This document shows positions 33,858-42,186 of a stretch of DNA of 64,000 bases, piece by piece. The stretch is taken from contig NZ_WKJL01000014.1 of the NCBI RefSeq assembly GCF_009674565.1, positions 62,001 through 126,000 on the forward strand, in the 5' to 3' direction. The position numbers and the translations under genes were made by a program. Numbering within the stretch: the stretch's first letter is position 1; each line of letters opens with the position of its first letter. Source of the stretch: Duganella aquatilis (GTDB taxonomy: Bacteria; Pseudomonadota; Gammaproteobacteria; Burkholderiales; Burkholderiaceae_D). The notes under the pieces are model-generated. The model was given only the letters and a program-made list of their open reading frames with translations, was not told the origin of the DNA and did not search any database.

Positions 33858-33978
33858 AAGAGGTCAACGGCGATCTCCCTGAAGTACATGAATACATAGC
33901 TGGTCCAAAGACGGACTGGCAGGACAACGGCGTCCGCCCAACCCGGTCTTTGAGGCCCGGTTGCGCGGACGCCTTTTT
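33858..33978 (+). promoter_or_regulatory. ANTAR-responsive antitermination leader of narK-nirBD-nasA
   Basis: Three A1/G4 hexaloop hairpins are present. H1 33860-33877 is GAGGTC[AACGGC]GATCTC with one G-U. H2 33900-33919 has core GTCC[AAAGAC]GGAC, extendable by G-U pairs. H3 33922-33935 is GGAC[AACGGC]GTCC. H2 and H3 are almost abutting. H3's loop and 3' arm (33929-33935) are also the 5' arm of the terminator 33929-33978, so they exclude each other. The layout repeats that of the nrt leader. Confidence 0.87.
33929..33978 (+). terminator. Conditional intrinsic terminator before narK
   Basis: GGCGTCCGC (33929-33937) pairs perfectly with GCGGACGCC (33965-33973) and is followed by TTTTT. The long loop holds an inner AACC/GGTT pair. 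The 5' arm is shared with ANTAR hairpin H3. Confidence 0.9.
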
Positions 33979-33999
33979 GTTTTCTGAACGGGATAAACA

Positions 34000-35292
34000 A
34001 TGGCCAGCAAAGCTACCAGCATCAAGCTCTTTTCGATTTCAACGCCACAGATGCGGGCGTTCCATTTGACCTGGATGGCGTTCTTCGTCTGCTTCTTCGC
34101 ATGGTTCGCCTGCGCGCCGCTGATGCCGGTGATTAAAGGCGAATTCGGACTGACCGTCGCGCAGATCGCCAACATCAATATCGCAGCCGTCGCCGTCACC
34201 ATTCTCGTGCGGCTGGTGGTCGGCCCGCTGTGCGACCATTTCGGCCCGCGCAAAGCCTATACCGGCCTGCTGCTGCTGGGCTCCATTCCAGTGATCGGCG
34301 TCGCCTTCGCGCAGAGCTACGAGAGCTTTCTGTTCTTCCGCCTCGCCATCGGTGCGGCCGGCGCCAGCTTCGTCATCACGCAGTACCACACGTCGGTGAT
34401 GTTCGCGCCGAAGGTGGTGGGCACCGCCAACGCGGCCGCCGCAGGCTGGGGCAATGCCGGTGGCGGCGTCGCGCAAGCCGCCATGCCGCTGCTGATGACC
34501 GCCATGGTGATGCTGGGTGTGAGCGAGGGCTTCGGCTGGCGCGCCGCGCTGCTCGTGCCGGGCGTTCTGATGATCGTCATGGCCTTTGTCTACTACCGCT
34601 ACACGCAGGATTGCCCGCAGGGGAACTTCAGCGAGCTGCGCGCCGCCGGCATTACGATTGAAGGTGGAAAGAAAGGTGGCTGGGATTCGTTCAAGCTGGC
34701 CGCCGCCAATTACCGCGTATGGCTGCTGTTCATCACCTACGGCGCCTGCTTCGGCATCGAGATCTTCATCCACAACATCGCTGCGGTCTACTACGTCGAC
34801 CACTTCAAACTGACGCTGGCGCAGGCCGGCATGGCGGCGGGCAGCTTCGGCCTGCTGGCCTTGTTCGCCCGCGCGCTGGGTGGCTGGGTATCGGACAAAT
34901 TCGCTGCTGGCGGCAACCTGAATAACCGCGTCACGCTGCTGTTCGTGCTGATGCTGGGCGAAGGCGCCGGCCTGCAGATGTTCGCCCACGCAGGCAATGC
35001 CATGCTGGCCATCGCTGCCATGCTGTTCTTCGGTTTGTTCACTCACATGGCTTGCGGCGCGACCTACGCCGTGGTGCCGTTCATCGACAAGCGCGCCTTG
35101 GGTGGCGTGGCCGGCATCATCGGCGCTGGCGGTAACGTCGGTGCTGTCGCTGCGGGCTTCCTGATGAAAGGCATGGGCGATGTGCAGCAGACACTGAGCA
35201 TCCTCGGCATCCTGGTCGCCATCTCCGCGCTGTGCGCACTGGCTGCGCGCTTCAGCGGCAGCACCGTAGACAACGCAGTCGCTACCGCTTAA
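34000..35292 (+). CDS. narK: Nitrate/nitrite MFS transporter (NNP family, NarK/NasA type)
   Basis: This 430-residue protein has about 12 transmembrane segments. The nitrate signature GWGNAGGGVAQ is at 149-159 and its second-half counterpart GAGGNVGAVAAGF near the C-terminus. FAWFACAPLMPVI (33-45) and the MFS loop motif GPLCDHFGPRKAY are typical of nitrate/nitrite porters. In an assimilatory operon it most likely imports nitrate. The neighbouring nrtABC gives a second, high-affinity route. It is first gene after the ANTAR leader; nirB starts 11 bases after its stop. Confidence 0.93.
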   Translation: MASKATSIKLFSISTPQMRAFHLTWMAFFVCFFAWFACAPLMPVIKGEFGLTVAQIANINIAAVAVTILVRLVVGPLCDHFGPRKAYTGLLLLGSIPVIGVAFAQSYESFLFFRLAIGAAGASFVITQYHTSVMFAPKVVGTANAAAAGWGNAGGGVAQAAMPLLMTAMVMLGVSEGFGWRAALLVPGVLMIVMAFVYYRYTQDCPQGNFSELRAAGITIEGGKKGGWDSFKLAAANYRVWLLFITYGACFGIEIFIHNIAAVYYVDHFKLTLAQAGMAAGSFGLLALFARALGGWVSDKFAAGGNLNNRVTLLFVLMLGEGAGLQMFAHAGNAMLAIAAMLFFGLFTHMACGATYAVVPFIDKRALGGVAGIIGAGGNVGAVAAGFLMKGMGDVQQTLSILGILVAISALCALAARFSGSTVDNAVATA

Positions 35293-35303
35293 AGGAACAG
35301 ACC

Positions 35304-37841
35304 ATGAAAATTATCGTTATCGGCCACGGCATGGTGGGCCACAAATTCCTCGAAAGCCTGGCCAACAGCGGCGCCGCCAATCTGCAGGTGACGGTGCTGT
35401 GCGAAGAGCCGCGTCCCGCTTACGACCGCGTGCACCTGTCCGAATTCTTCTCCGGTAAAAAGGCGGAAGACCTGTCGCTGGTGAAGCCCGGCTTCTTCGA
35501 TCGTGACGACATGGTGCTGCGCCTGAACACCCGCGCCACCGCCATCGACACGCAAGCGAAGAAGGTTACCATCGCTGACGGCAATGTGCTGGACTACGAC
35601 AAGCTGGTGATCGCCACCGGTTCCTATCCATTCGTGCCGTCGCTGCCGGGCAAGGAGCGCAAGGATTGCTTCGTCTACCGCACCATCGAAGACCTGGAAG
35701 CGATGCTCGAATGCGGCAACCGTTCGAAGACCGGCGTAGTGATCGGCGGCGGCCTGCTGGGTCTCGAATGCGCCAAGGCGCTGCGCGACATGAAGCTGGA
35801 AACCCACGTGGTGGAGTTCTCGCCGCGCCTGATGGCGGTGCAGGTGGATGATGGCGGCGGCCGTGTGCTGCGCCGTAAAATCGAAGAGCTGGGCGTCACC
35901 GTCCACACCGGGAAGAACACCACCGCCATCGTCGACGGCGTCGATGGCAAGGAAGGTGCACGACAGCGCCTGGAGTTCGCCGACGGCGGCCACCTGGACG
36001 CGGACATGATCGTGTTCTCGGCCGGCATCCGTCCACGCGACATGCTGGCGCGCGAAGCCGGCCTGACCATCGGCCCGCGCGGCGGCATCGAGATCAATAA
36101 CAACTGCGTGACCTCCGATCCGGACGTCTACGCCATCGGCGAATGCGCGCTGTGGGGCGGCTTGATCTTCGGCCTGGTGGCGCCGGGCTATGAAATGGCG
36201 CGTGTCGCCGTCAAGCACATGCTGGGCGAAGCGGCGGAATTCTCCGGCGCCGACATGAGCACCAAGCTGAAACTGATGGGCGTGGACGTGGCTTCCATCG
36301 GCGACCCGCACGGCAAGGCCGAGGGCAGCCACTCCTACCAGTTCATCGACGAACGCAAGCAGATCTACAAGAAGATCGTGGTGTCCGACTGCGGCAAGTA
36401 CCTGCTGGGCGGCGTGATGGTGGGCGACGCCAGCGAATACGGCACGCTGCTGCAAATGATGCTGAACAAAATCGAGTTGCCGGAATCGCCTGAATTCCTG
36501 ATCCTGCCGCAGTCCGACGGCGCGGCCAAGCCGGCGCTGGGCGTGGATGCGCTGCCGGACACCGCGCAGATCTGCTCCTGCAACGACATCTCCAAAGGCG
36601 CGTTGTGCGCCGCTGTGGCGAATGGCGCCACCACTGTCGCGGCGTTGAAAAGCTGCACCGGCGCCGGCACCGCATGCGGCGGCTGCGTGCCGCTGGTCAC
36701 GCAAGTGATGAAAGCCGAGATGAAGAAGCAGGGCATGGAAGTGAACAACCATGTCTGCGAACATTTCGCCTACTCGCGCCAGGAGCTGTTCCACCTGATC
36801 AAAGTTGGCCAGCTCAAAACCTTCAACGACCTGCTGCACAAGCACGGCAAGGGCCTGGGTTGCGATGTCTGCAAGCCGCTGGCGGCCAGCATCCTGGCCA
36901 CCGTCTACAACGACTTCGTGCTGAAGAAGGAGCACGCCAGTCTGCAGGACACGAACGACTACTTCCTCGGCAATATCCAGAAGGACGGCACCTACTCGGT
37001 CGTGCCGCGCATGCCGGCCGGCGAAGTGACGGCCGATGGCCTGATCGCTGTCGGCATGGTGGCCAAGAAGTACGGCCTGTACACCAAGATCACCGGCGGC
37101 GCGCGCGTTGACCTGTTTGGCGCACGCGTCGAGCAGTTGCCGCTGATCTGGGAAGAGTTGATCGCCGCCGGCTTCGAGTCCGGCCACGCTTACGGCAAGT
37201 CGCTGCGCACGGTGAAATCCTGCGTCGGCTCGACCTGGTGCCGCTACGGTGTCGATGATTCCATCGGCCTGGCGATTGAACTGGAAAACCGCTACAAGGG
37301 CCTGCGCACGCCGCACAAGATCAAGTTCGGCGTCTCCGGCTGTACCCGCGAGTGCGCGGAAGCACAGGGCAAGGACGTGGGCATCATCGCCACCGAAAAA
37401 GGCTGGAACCTCTACGTAGCCGGCAACGGCGGCATGAAGCCGCGCCACGCCGAGCTGCTGGCGACGGAGCTGGACAAGGCAACGCTGATCAAGTACATCG
37501 ACCGCTTCCTGATGTTTTACAGCCGTACCGGCGATCGCCTGCAACGCACCAGCACCTGGCGCGAAAACCTGGAAGGCGGCCTGGATTACCTGAAGCAGGT
37601 GGTGGTGCAGGACAAGCTGGGCATCGGCGCCGAGCTGGAAGCGGATATGCAGCACGTCGTCAACACCTATGCCTGCGAGTGGAAGGAGGCTGTCGAGAAT
37701 CCTGAAACGCGCAAGCGCTTCCGCCACTTCGTCAACAGCGACAAGGGTGACGAGAACGTGCTGTTCATGCAGGAGCGCGGCCAGATTCGTCCGGCCACCG
37801 TGGAAGAGCGCAAGCGCGTGATCCCTATCGCAGTCGTTTGA
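35304..37841 (+). CDS. nirB: NADH-dependent nitrite reductase, large subunit
   Basis: This 845-residue enzyme performs six-electron reduction of nitrite to ammonium. It has an N-terminal FAD/NAD domain (VIGHGMVGHKF; VVIGGGLLGLECAKAL at about 145-160), and a BFD-like [2Fe-2S] segment ICSCNDISKG...CTGAGTACGGC (about 415-455). A second Cys-bearing linker repeat is GLGCDVCKP. The sirohaem/[4Fe-4S] region has CVGSTWCRYG and VSGCTRECAEA (about 640-690) supplying the cluster cysteines. Length and order are normal. RBS AAAGGA precedes ATG 35304; nirD follows 7 bases later. Confidence 0.97.
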   Translation: MKIIVIGHGMVGHKFLESLANSGAANLQVTVLCEEPRPAYDRVHLSEFFSGKKAEDLSLVKPGFFDRDDMVLRLNTRATAIDTQAKKVTIADGNVLDYDKLVIATGSYPFVPSLPGKERKDCFVYRTIEDLEAMLECGNRSKTGVVIGGGLLGLECAKALRDMKLETHVVEFSPRLMAVQVDDGGGRVLRRKIEELGVTVHTGKNTTAIVDGVDGKEGARQRLEFADGGHLDADMIVFSAGIRPRDMLAREAGLTIGPRGGIEINNNCVTSDPDVYAIGECALWGGLIFGLVAPGYEMARVAVKHMLGEAAEFSGADMSTKLKLMGVDVASIGDPHGKAEGSHSYQFIDERKQIYKKIVVSDCGKYLLGGVMVGDASEYGTLLQMMLNKIELPESPEFLILPQSDGAAKPALGVDALPDTAQICSCNDISKGALCAAVANGATTVAALKSCTGAGTACGGCVPLVTQVMKAEMKKQGMEVNNHVCEHFAYSRQELFHLIKVGQLKTFNDLLHKHGKGLGCDVCKPLAASILATVYNDFVLKKEHASLQDTNDYFLGNIQKDGTYSVVPRMPAGEVTADGLIAVGMVAKKYGLYTKITGGARVDLFGARVEQLPLIWEELIAAGFESGHAYGKSLRTVKSCVGSTWCRYGVDDSIGLAIELENRYKGLRTPHKIKFGVSGCTRECAEAQGKDVGIIATEKGWNLYVAGNGGMKPRHAELLATELDKATLIKYIDRFLMFYSRTGDRLQRTSTWRENLEGGLDYLKQVVVQDKLGIGAELEADMQHVVNTYACEWKEAVENPETRKRFRHFVNSDKGDENVLFMQERGQIRPATVEERKRVIPIAVV

Positions 37842-37848
37842 GGAGAAG

Positions 37849-38199
37849 ATGATGCATCGCGATATTCAAACTGCTCACTGGATCGCCGTCTGCGACCTGG
37901 CTGACATCGTTCCCAACACCGGTGTGTGCGCGCTGCTGAATGACGCGCAGGTAGCCGTGTTCCACGTTGACGACGGCAGCGCGCGCGTGTTCGCCATCGA
38001 TAACTACGATCCGAATTCCGACGCATCGGTGCTGTCGCGCGGCCTGGTTGGTTCGCTGGGCGAACGCATCGTCGTCGCCTCGCCGATCTACAAGCAGCAC
38101 TTCGACCTGCAAACCGGCGAGTGTCTGGAAGCGCCGGAGCATTCGGTCGGCACGTACCCCGCCCGCATCGACGGCGGCAAAGTCTGGGTCGGCCTGTGA
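37849..38199 (+). CDS. nirD: Nitrite reductase small subunit
   Basis: This 116-residue Rieske-fold protein lacks the Cys/His cluster ligands, as usual for NirD (IAVCDLADIVPNTGVCALL, VFAIDNYDPNSDASVLSRG, VASPIYKQHFDLQTGECLE). It is a structural partner of NirB. ATG 37849 follows GAGGAG; an ATG directly after it (37852) is equally possible. Its stop overlaps the GTG start of the next gene (GTGA). Confidence 0.94.
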   Translation: MMHRDIQTAHWIAVCDLADIVPNTGVCALLNDAQVAVFHVDDGSARVFAIDNYDPNSDASVLSRGLVGSLGERIVVASPIYKQHFDLQTGECLEAPEHSVGTYPARIDGGKVWVGL

Positions 38200-39410
38200 A
38201 ACCCGCGCTGGTCGTCATTGGCAACGGTATGGCCGGCATGCGTACGGTGGAAGAACTGTACAAGCTGGCGCCGGACATGTACGACATCACCGTGTTCGGC
38301 GCCGAGCCGCACGGTAACTACAACCGCATCCTGCTGTCGCCGGTACTGGCGGGCGAAAAGAGCATGGAAGACATCATGCTCAACACGCGCGAGTGGTATG
38401 TGCAGCATGGGATCACGCTGCACGCTGGCGATCCGGTGGAACATATCGACCGCCGCAAGCGAATCGTGCGCGCAAAGTCAGGGCTGGAAGTGCGCTACGA
38501 CCGTCTGCTGATTGCGACCGGTTCCAAGCCGTTTATCATTCCTGTGCCGGGCCATCAACTGAGTGGCGTGCTGGCGTTCCGCGACATTCAGGATGTGGAG
38601 CAGATGCTGGCCATGGCGCGCGATCATCACCACGCGGTGGTGATCGGCGGCGGCCTGCTGGGCCTGGAGGCGGCAAATGGCTTGCAGCGCCAGGGGATGT
38701 CCGTGACCGTGGTGCACGTGACCGATGCGCTGATGAATCAGCAGCTCGACAAGCCTGCCGCGCTGCTGCTGCAAAAAGCACTGGAAGCCAAGGGCCTCAA
38801 ATTCATGATGGGTGCGCAGACCGAGGCGATCCTCGGCGACGACCGCGTGACCGGCGTGCGCTTCAAGGATGGCGTCGAGATCCCTGCGGATCTGGTGGTG
38901 ATGACCGCTGGCGTGCGCCCGAATATCGAACTGGCCAAGTCGGCTGGCCTGCACTGCGAACGCGCCATCGTGGTGGACGATACGCTGCAAACCTACGATC
39001 CGCGCATTTACGCGGTGGGCGAGTGCGTGCAGCACCGCAGCGCCACGTTCGGCCTGGTGGCGCCGATCTGGGATCAGGCACGCGTCTGCGGCGCGCACCT
39101 GGCCGGCGCCGGCGTGCGCCGCTATGTGCAGCAAACCTCTCCAACGCGCTTGAAGGTCACCGGCGTCGACCTGTACTCGGTGGGCGACTTCATCGGCGGC
39201 GAGGGCAGCGAAGACCTGGTGCTGCGCGATGCGCGCCGTGGCGTCTACAAGCGGCTGGTGATCAGGAATGGCCGCGTCACCGGCGCCGTGTTGTATGGCG
39301 ATGTGAAGGATGGTCCGTGGTACTTCGGCTTGATCCAGAACCGCACCGATATTTCGCCGATCCGGCAAACCCTGTTATTTGGCGAAGCGATGTCCGCGCG
39401 CGCCGCCTGA
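38196..39410 (+). CDS. NAD(P)/FAD-dependent reductase, probable electron donor of the nitrate reductase
   Basis: This 404-residue flavoprotein is similar in plan to the NirB N-terminus: FAD motif VVIGNGMAGMRTVEEL (about 5-20), ATGSKPFIIPVPG, NAD motif VVIGGGLLGLEAANGL (about 147-162), and the second FAD motif IYAVGECVQHRSATFGLVAP. In assimilatory systems (NasC/NasB type) such a subunit passes NADH electrons to NasA. GTG 38196 overlaps the nirD stop codon, so translation is coupled; the upstream opening in that frame is a shadow of nirD. nasA begins 9 bases after its stop. Confidence 0.88.
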   Translation: MKPALVVIGNGMAGMRTVEELYKLAPDMYDITVFGAEPHGNYNRILLSPVLAGEKSMEDIMLNTREWYVQHGITLHAGDPVEHIDRRKRIVRAKSGLEVRYDRLLIATGSKPFIIPVPGHQLSGVLAFRDIQDVEQMLAMARDHHHAVVIGGGLLGLEAANGLQRQGMSVTVVHVTDALMNQQLDKPAALLLQKALEAKGLKFMMGAQTEAILGDDRVTGVRFKDGVEIPADLVVMTAGVRPNIELAKSAGLHCERAIVVDDTLQTYDPRIYAVGECVQHRSATFGLVAPIWDQARVCGAHLAGAGVRRYVQQTSPTRLKVTGVDLYSVGDFIGGEGSEDLVLRDARRGVYKRLVIRNGRVTGAVLYGDVKDGPWYFGLIQNRTDISPIRQTLLFGEAMSARAA

Positions 39411-39419
39411 AGGAATATC

Positions 39420-42143
39420 TTGAACCTGTCCACCGACCATCTGGCTGTCCGTACCACCTGTGCCTACTGCGGCGTGGGCTGCGGCGTGCAGGCCACGCCA
39501 CTGGCCGATGGCGCGATCGCCATCGCCGGCGACAAACTGCATCCGGCGAACAAGGGGCGCCTGTGCGTCAAAGGCTCCGCGCTGGGAGAAACCGTGGGAC
39601 TGGAAGGCCGCTTGCTATACCCGCAGCTGCGCGAGGCCGATGGCTTGCGCCGCGTATCGTGGGAAGAAGCGCTCGACAAAGTCGCCACCGGCTGGCGCGC
39701 CATCATCGACGAACATGGCCCGGATGCGGTGGCGCTGTATGTTTCCGGCCAGTTGCTGACGGAGGACTACTACGTCGCCAATAAGCTGATGAAAGGCTAC
39801 ATCGGCAGCGCCAACATCGACACCAACTCGCGCCTGTGCATGTCGTCCGCTGTGGCGGGCTACAAGCGCGCATTTGGCGAAGATCTGGTGCCGGTCTGCT
39901 ACGACGACCTGGAACTGGCCGACATGGTGGTGCTGGTCGGCTCCAATACCGCGTGGTGTCATCCTATCCTGTTCCAGCGCATTTTGAAGGCCAAGGAAGC
40001 GCGTCCGGAAATGAAGCTGGTGGTCGTCGATCCGCGCCGCACCGCCACCTGCGAACTGGCCGACCTGCACCTGCCGGTCAAAGCCGGCACTGACGTGTGG
40101 CTGTTCAATGGCTTGCTCAGCTACCTGTCGCGCATTGGCGCTGTCGATCCTGGCTTTATCGAGCAGCACACCAATGGTTTCGATGCCGCGCTGGGCGTCG
40201 CCAACGCTGACTGCGCCGATCCGGCCGTGGTGGCGAAAATCTGCCGTATCGAGTTGCCGGTGCTGCTGGAATTCTACGAACTGTTTGCCGCCACGCGCAA
40301 GACCATCACCGCGTATTCGATGGGCGTCAATCAGTCGTCGGCAGGCACCGACAAGGCCAACGCCATCATCAACTGCCACCTGATCGGCGGCCGCATCGGC
40401 CAGCCGGGCATGGGACCGTTCTCCATCACCGGCCAGCCGAACGCCATGGGCGGGCGCGAAGTGGGCGGCCTGGCCAATATGCTGGCCGCGCACATGGACC
40501 TGGAACGCGCCGAACACCGCGACGTGGTGCAGACCTTCTGGGACTCGCCGTCCATGGCCGACAAGGGCGGCCTGAAAGCAGTGGACCTGTTCCAGGCCAT
40601 CGAAGAAGGCAAGGTCAAGTCGGTATGGGTCATTGCTACCAATCCAGTAGTCAGCCTGCCGGATGCGGACCAGGCGCGTCGCGCGCTGGACAAATGCGAA
40701 CTGGTGATCTCGTCCGACATCATGCAGAACACCGACACCACCGCCTACGCCGACGTTCTGCTGCCGGCGCTCGGCTGGGGCGAGAAGGACGGCACGGTCA
40801 CCAATTCCGAGCGCCGTATCTCGCGCCAGCGCGCCTTCCTGTCGGCGCCGGGAGAAGCGCTGCCGGACTGGAAGATCCTGTCGCTGTTCGCGCAGCGCAT
40901 GGGCTATAGCGGTTTCGATTTCTGTGGCCAGCACGGCGTGTTTGACGAGCATGCGCGCCTGAGCGGCTTCCGCAACGCCGTCGGTGATGTGCCGCGCGCC
41001 TTCGATATGTCTGGCCTCGCTGGCCTCAAGCAGCGCGAATACGACGATCTGGAGCCCATCCAGTGGCCGGTACGCCGCGACGCGGCCGGCAAGTTGAGGG
41101 TGGAGGAGCGCCTGTTCGGCGACAACGTCTACGCCCATGCCGACGGCAAGGCACGCTTCATCGCCACCGCACCGCGCACGCCGCTGCATGCCGTCAGCGA
41201 AGACTATCCGCTGTCGCTCAACACCGGCCGCGTGCGCGACCAGTGGCACACCATGACGCGTACGGGAAAATCCGCCACGCTGGCCGACCACATCGCCGAA
41301 TCCTTCGTCGACATGCATCCGCAGGACGCGCTGTTGAGCGGTGTGAAGGAAGGCGAACTGGCGCGCATCACGTCCGCATGGGGAGCGATGGTGGCGCGCG
41401 TGCAGCACGGCGGCGGCATCCCGCGCGGCAGCGTGTTCGTGCCGATCCACTGGAACGGCCAGAGCGCGTCCGACGCGCGCGTGGGCGCGGTGGTCAATCC
41501 GGTGGTCGATCCGGTATCCGGCGAGCCTGAATTCAAGCATACGCCGGTGCGCGTGGAGCAGTTCCGCGTCAACTGGCACGGCTTCATCCTGAGCCGCGAC
41601 GAAGTGAACCTGGACCGCATCGCGCACTGGACCCGCATCCAGGGCCGCGCCTTCGCGCGCTACGAGCTGGCCGGCCGCAACACCATCAGCGACTACACCG
41701 GCTGGGCGCGCGAACTGCTCGGCGTGAAAGATCCGGATGCCGACTGGCTGGAATACGAGGACCGCACCGCCGGCGTGTACCGGGCCGTGCACGTGGTGGA
41801 CGACCGCATCGCGCAGTGCATCTTCCTGTCGCCGCGGCAGGACATGCCGTCGCGCGCGTGGCTGGCCAGCCTGTTCGCCAAGGACCAGCTGAGTGAAGCC
41901 GACCGTGTCGGCCTGCTGATCGGCATGCCGGTGGAGAAGGGCGCGGACACCGGTCCCACCGTGTGCTCGTGTTTCGGCGTGGGCCGCAATACCATCTGCA
42001 ACGCCATCGTCGAGAAAGACCTGAAGACGGTGCCGGAGGTGACGGCCTGCCTGAAGGCCGGCGGCAATTGCGGCTCCTGCGTCCCGGAGATCAAGAAGAT
42101 ACTGGTGCAAACACGCGTGGAAGCGGCAGAAGCAAGGTTGTGA
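39420..42143 (+). CDS. nasA: Assimilatory nitrate reductase catalytic subunit
   Basis: This 907-residue molybdoenzyme reduces nitrate to nitrite in the cytoplasm. An N-terminal [4Fe-4S] binding motif TTCAYCGVGCGV (about 12-23) continues to KGRLCVKG. The Mo-bis-MGD domains contain NIDTNSRLCMSSAVAGYK and GPFSITGQPNAMGGREVGG. MoCo-dinucleotide-binding segment LNTGRVRDQWHTMTRTGKS follows, and a C-terminal BFD-like [2Fe-2S] domain has CSCFGVGRNTIC and GGNCGSCVPEIKK (about 845-895). No signal peptide, as expected. The start is TTG 39420, supported by AAGGAA 6-7 bases upstream. It is last gene of the nitrate operon. Confidence 0.96.
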   Translation: MNLSTDHLAVRTTCAYCGVGCGVQATPLADGAIAIAGDKLHPANKGRLCVKGSALGETVGLEGRLLYPQLREADGLRRVSWEEALDKVATGWRAIIDEHGPDAVALYVSGQLLTEDYYVANKLMKGYIGSANIDTNSRLCMSSAVAGYKRAFGEDLVPVCYDDLELADMVVLVGSNTAWCHPILFQRILKAKEARPEMKLVVVDPRRTATCELADLHLPVKAGTDVWLFNGLLSYLSRIGAVDPGFIEQHTNGFDAALGVANADCADPAVVAKICRIELPVLLEFYELFAATRKTITAYSMGVNQSSAGTDKANAIINCHLIGGRIGQPGMGPFSITGQPNAMGGREVGGLANMLAAHMDLERAEHRDVVQTFWDSPSMADKGGLKAVDLFQAIEEGKVKSVWVIATNPVVSLPDADQARRALDKCELVISSDIMQNTDTTAYADVLLPALGWGEKDGTVTNSERRISRQRAFLSAPGEALPDWKILSLFAQRMGYSGFDFCGQHGVFDEHARLSGFRNAVGDVPRAFDMSGLAGLKQREYDDLEPIQWPVRRDAAGKLRVEERLFGDNVYAHADGKARFIATAPRTPLHAVSEDYPLSLNTGRVRDQWHTMTRTGKSATLADHIAESFVDMHPQDALLSGVKEGELARITSAWGAMVARVQHGGGIPRGSVFVPIHWNGQSASDARVGAVVNPVVDPVSGEPEFKHTPVRVEQFRVNWHGFILSRDEVNLDRIAHWTRIQGRAFARYELAGRNTISDYTGWARELLGVKDPDADWLEYEDRTAGVYRAVHVVDDRIAQCIFLSPRQDMPSRAWLASLFAKDQLSEADRVGLLIGMPVEKGADTGPTVCSCFGVGRNTICNAIVEKDLKTVPEVTACLKAGGNCGSCVPEIKKILVQTRVEAAEARL

Positions 42144-42186
42144 TTATGGTAAGCTAGACCTGTCGACGGCAAAATGGAGTGCGCAC

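Larger units (their letters stand above)
33605..33999 (+). other. 395-base gene-free region between nrt and narK-nir-nas operons
   Basis: No coding gene is credible here. From left to right it holds a perfect 41-bp inverted repeat (33610-33698); a stretch with repeated GCACCGCA-like words (33733-33765) of unknown role; the shared motif (33802-33815); a sigma-54 promoter (33831-33848); and a second ANTAR leader with terminator (33858-33978). Confidence 0.8.
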
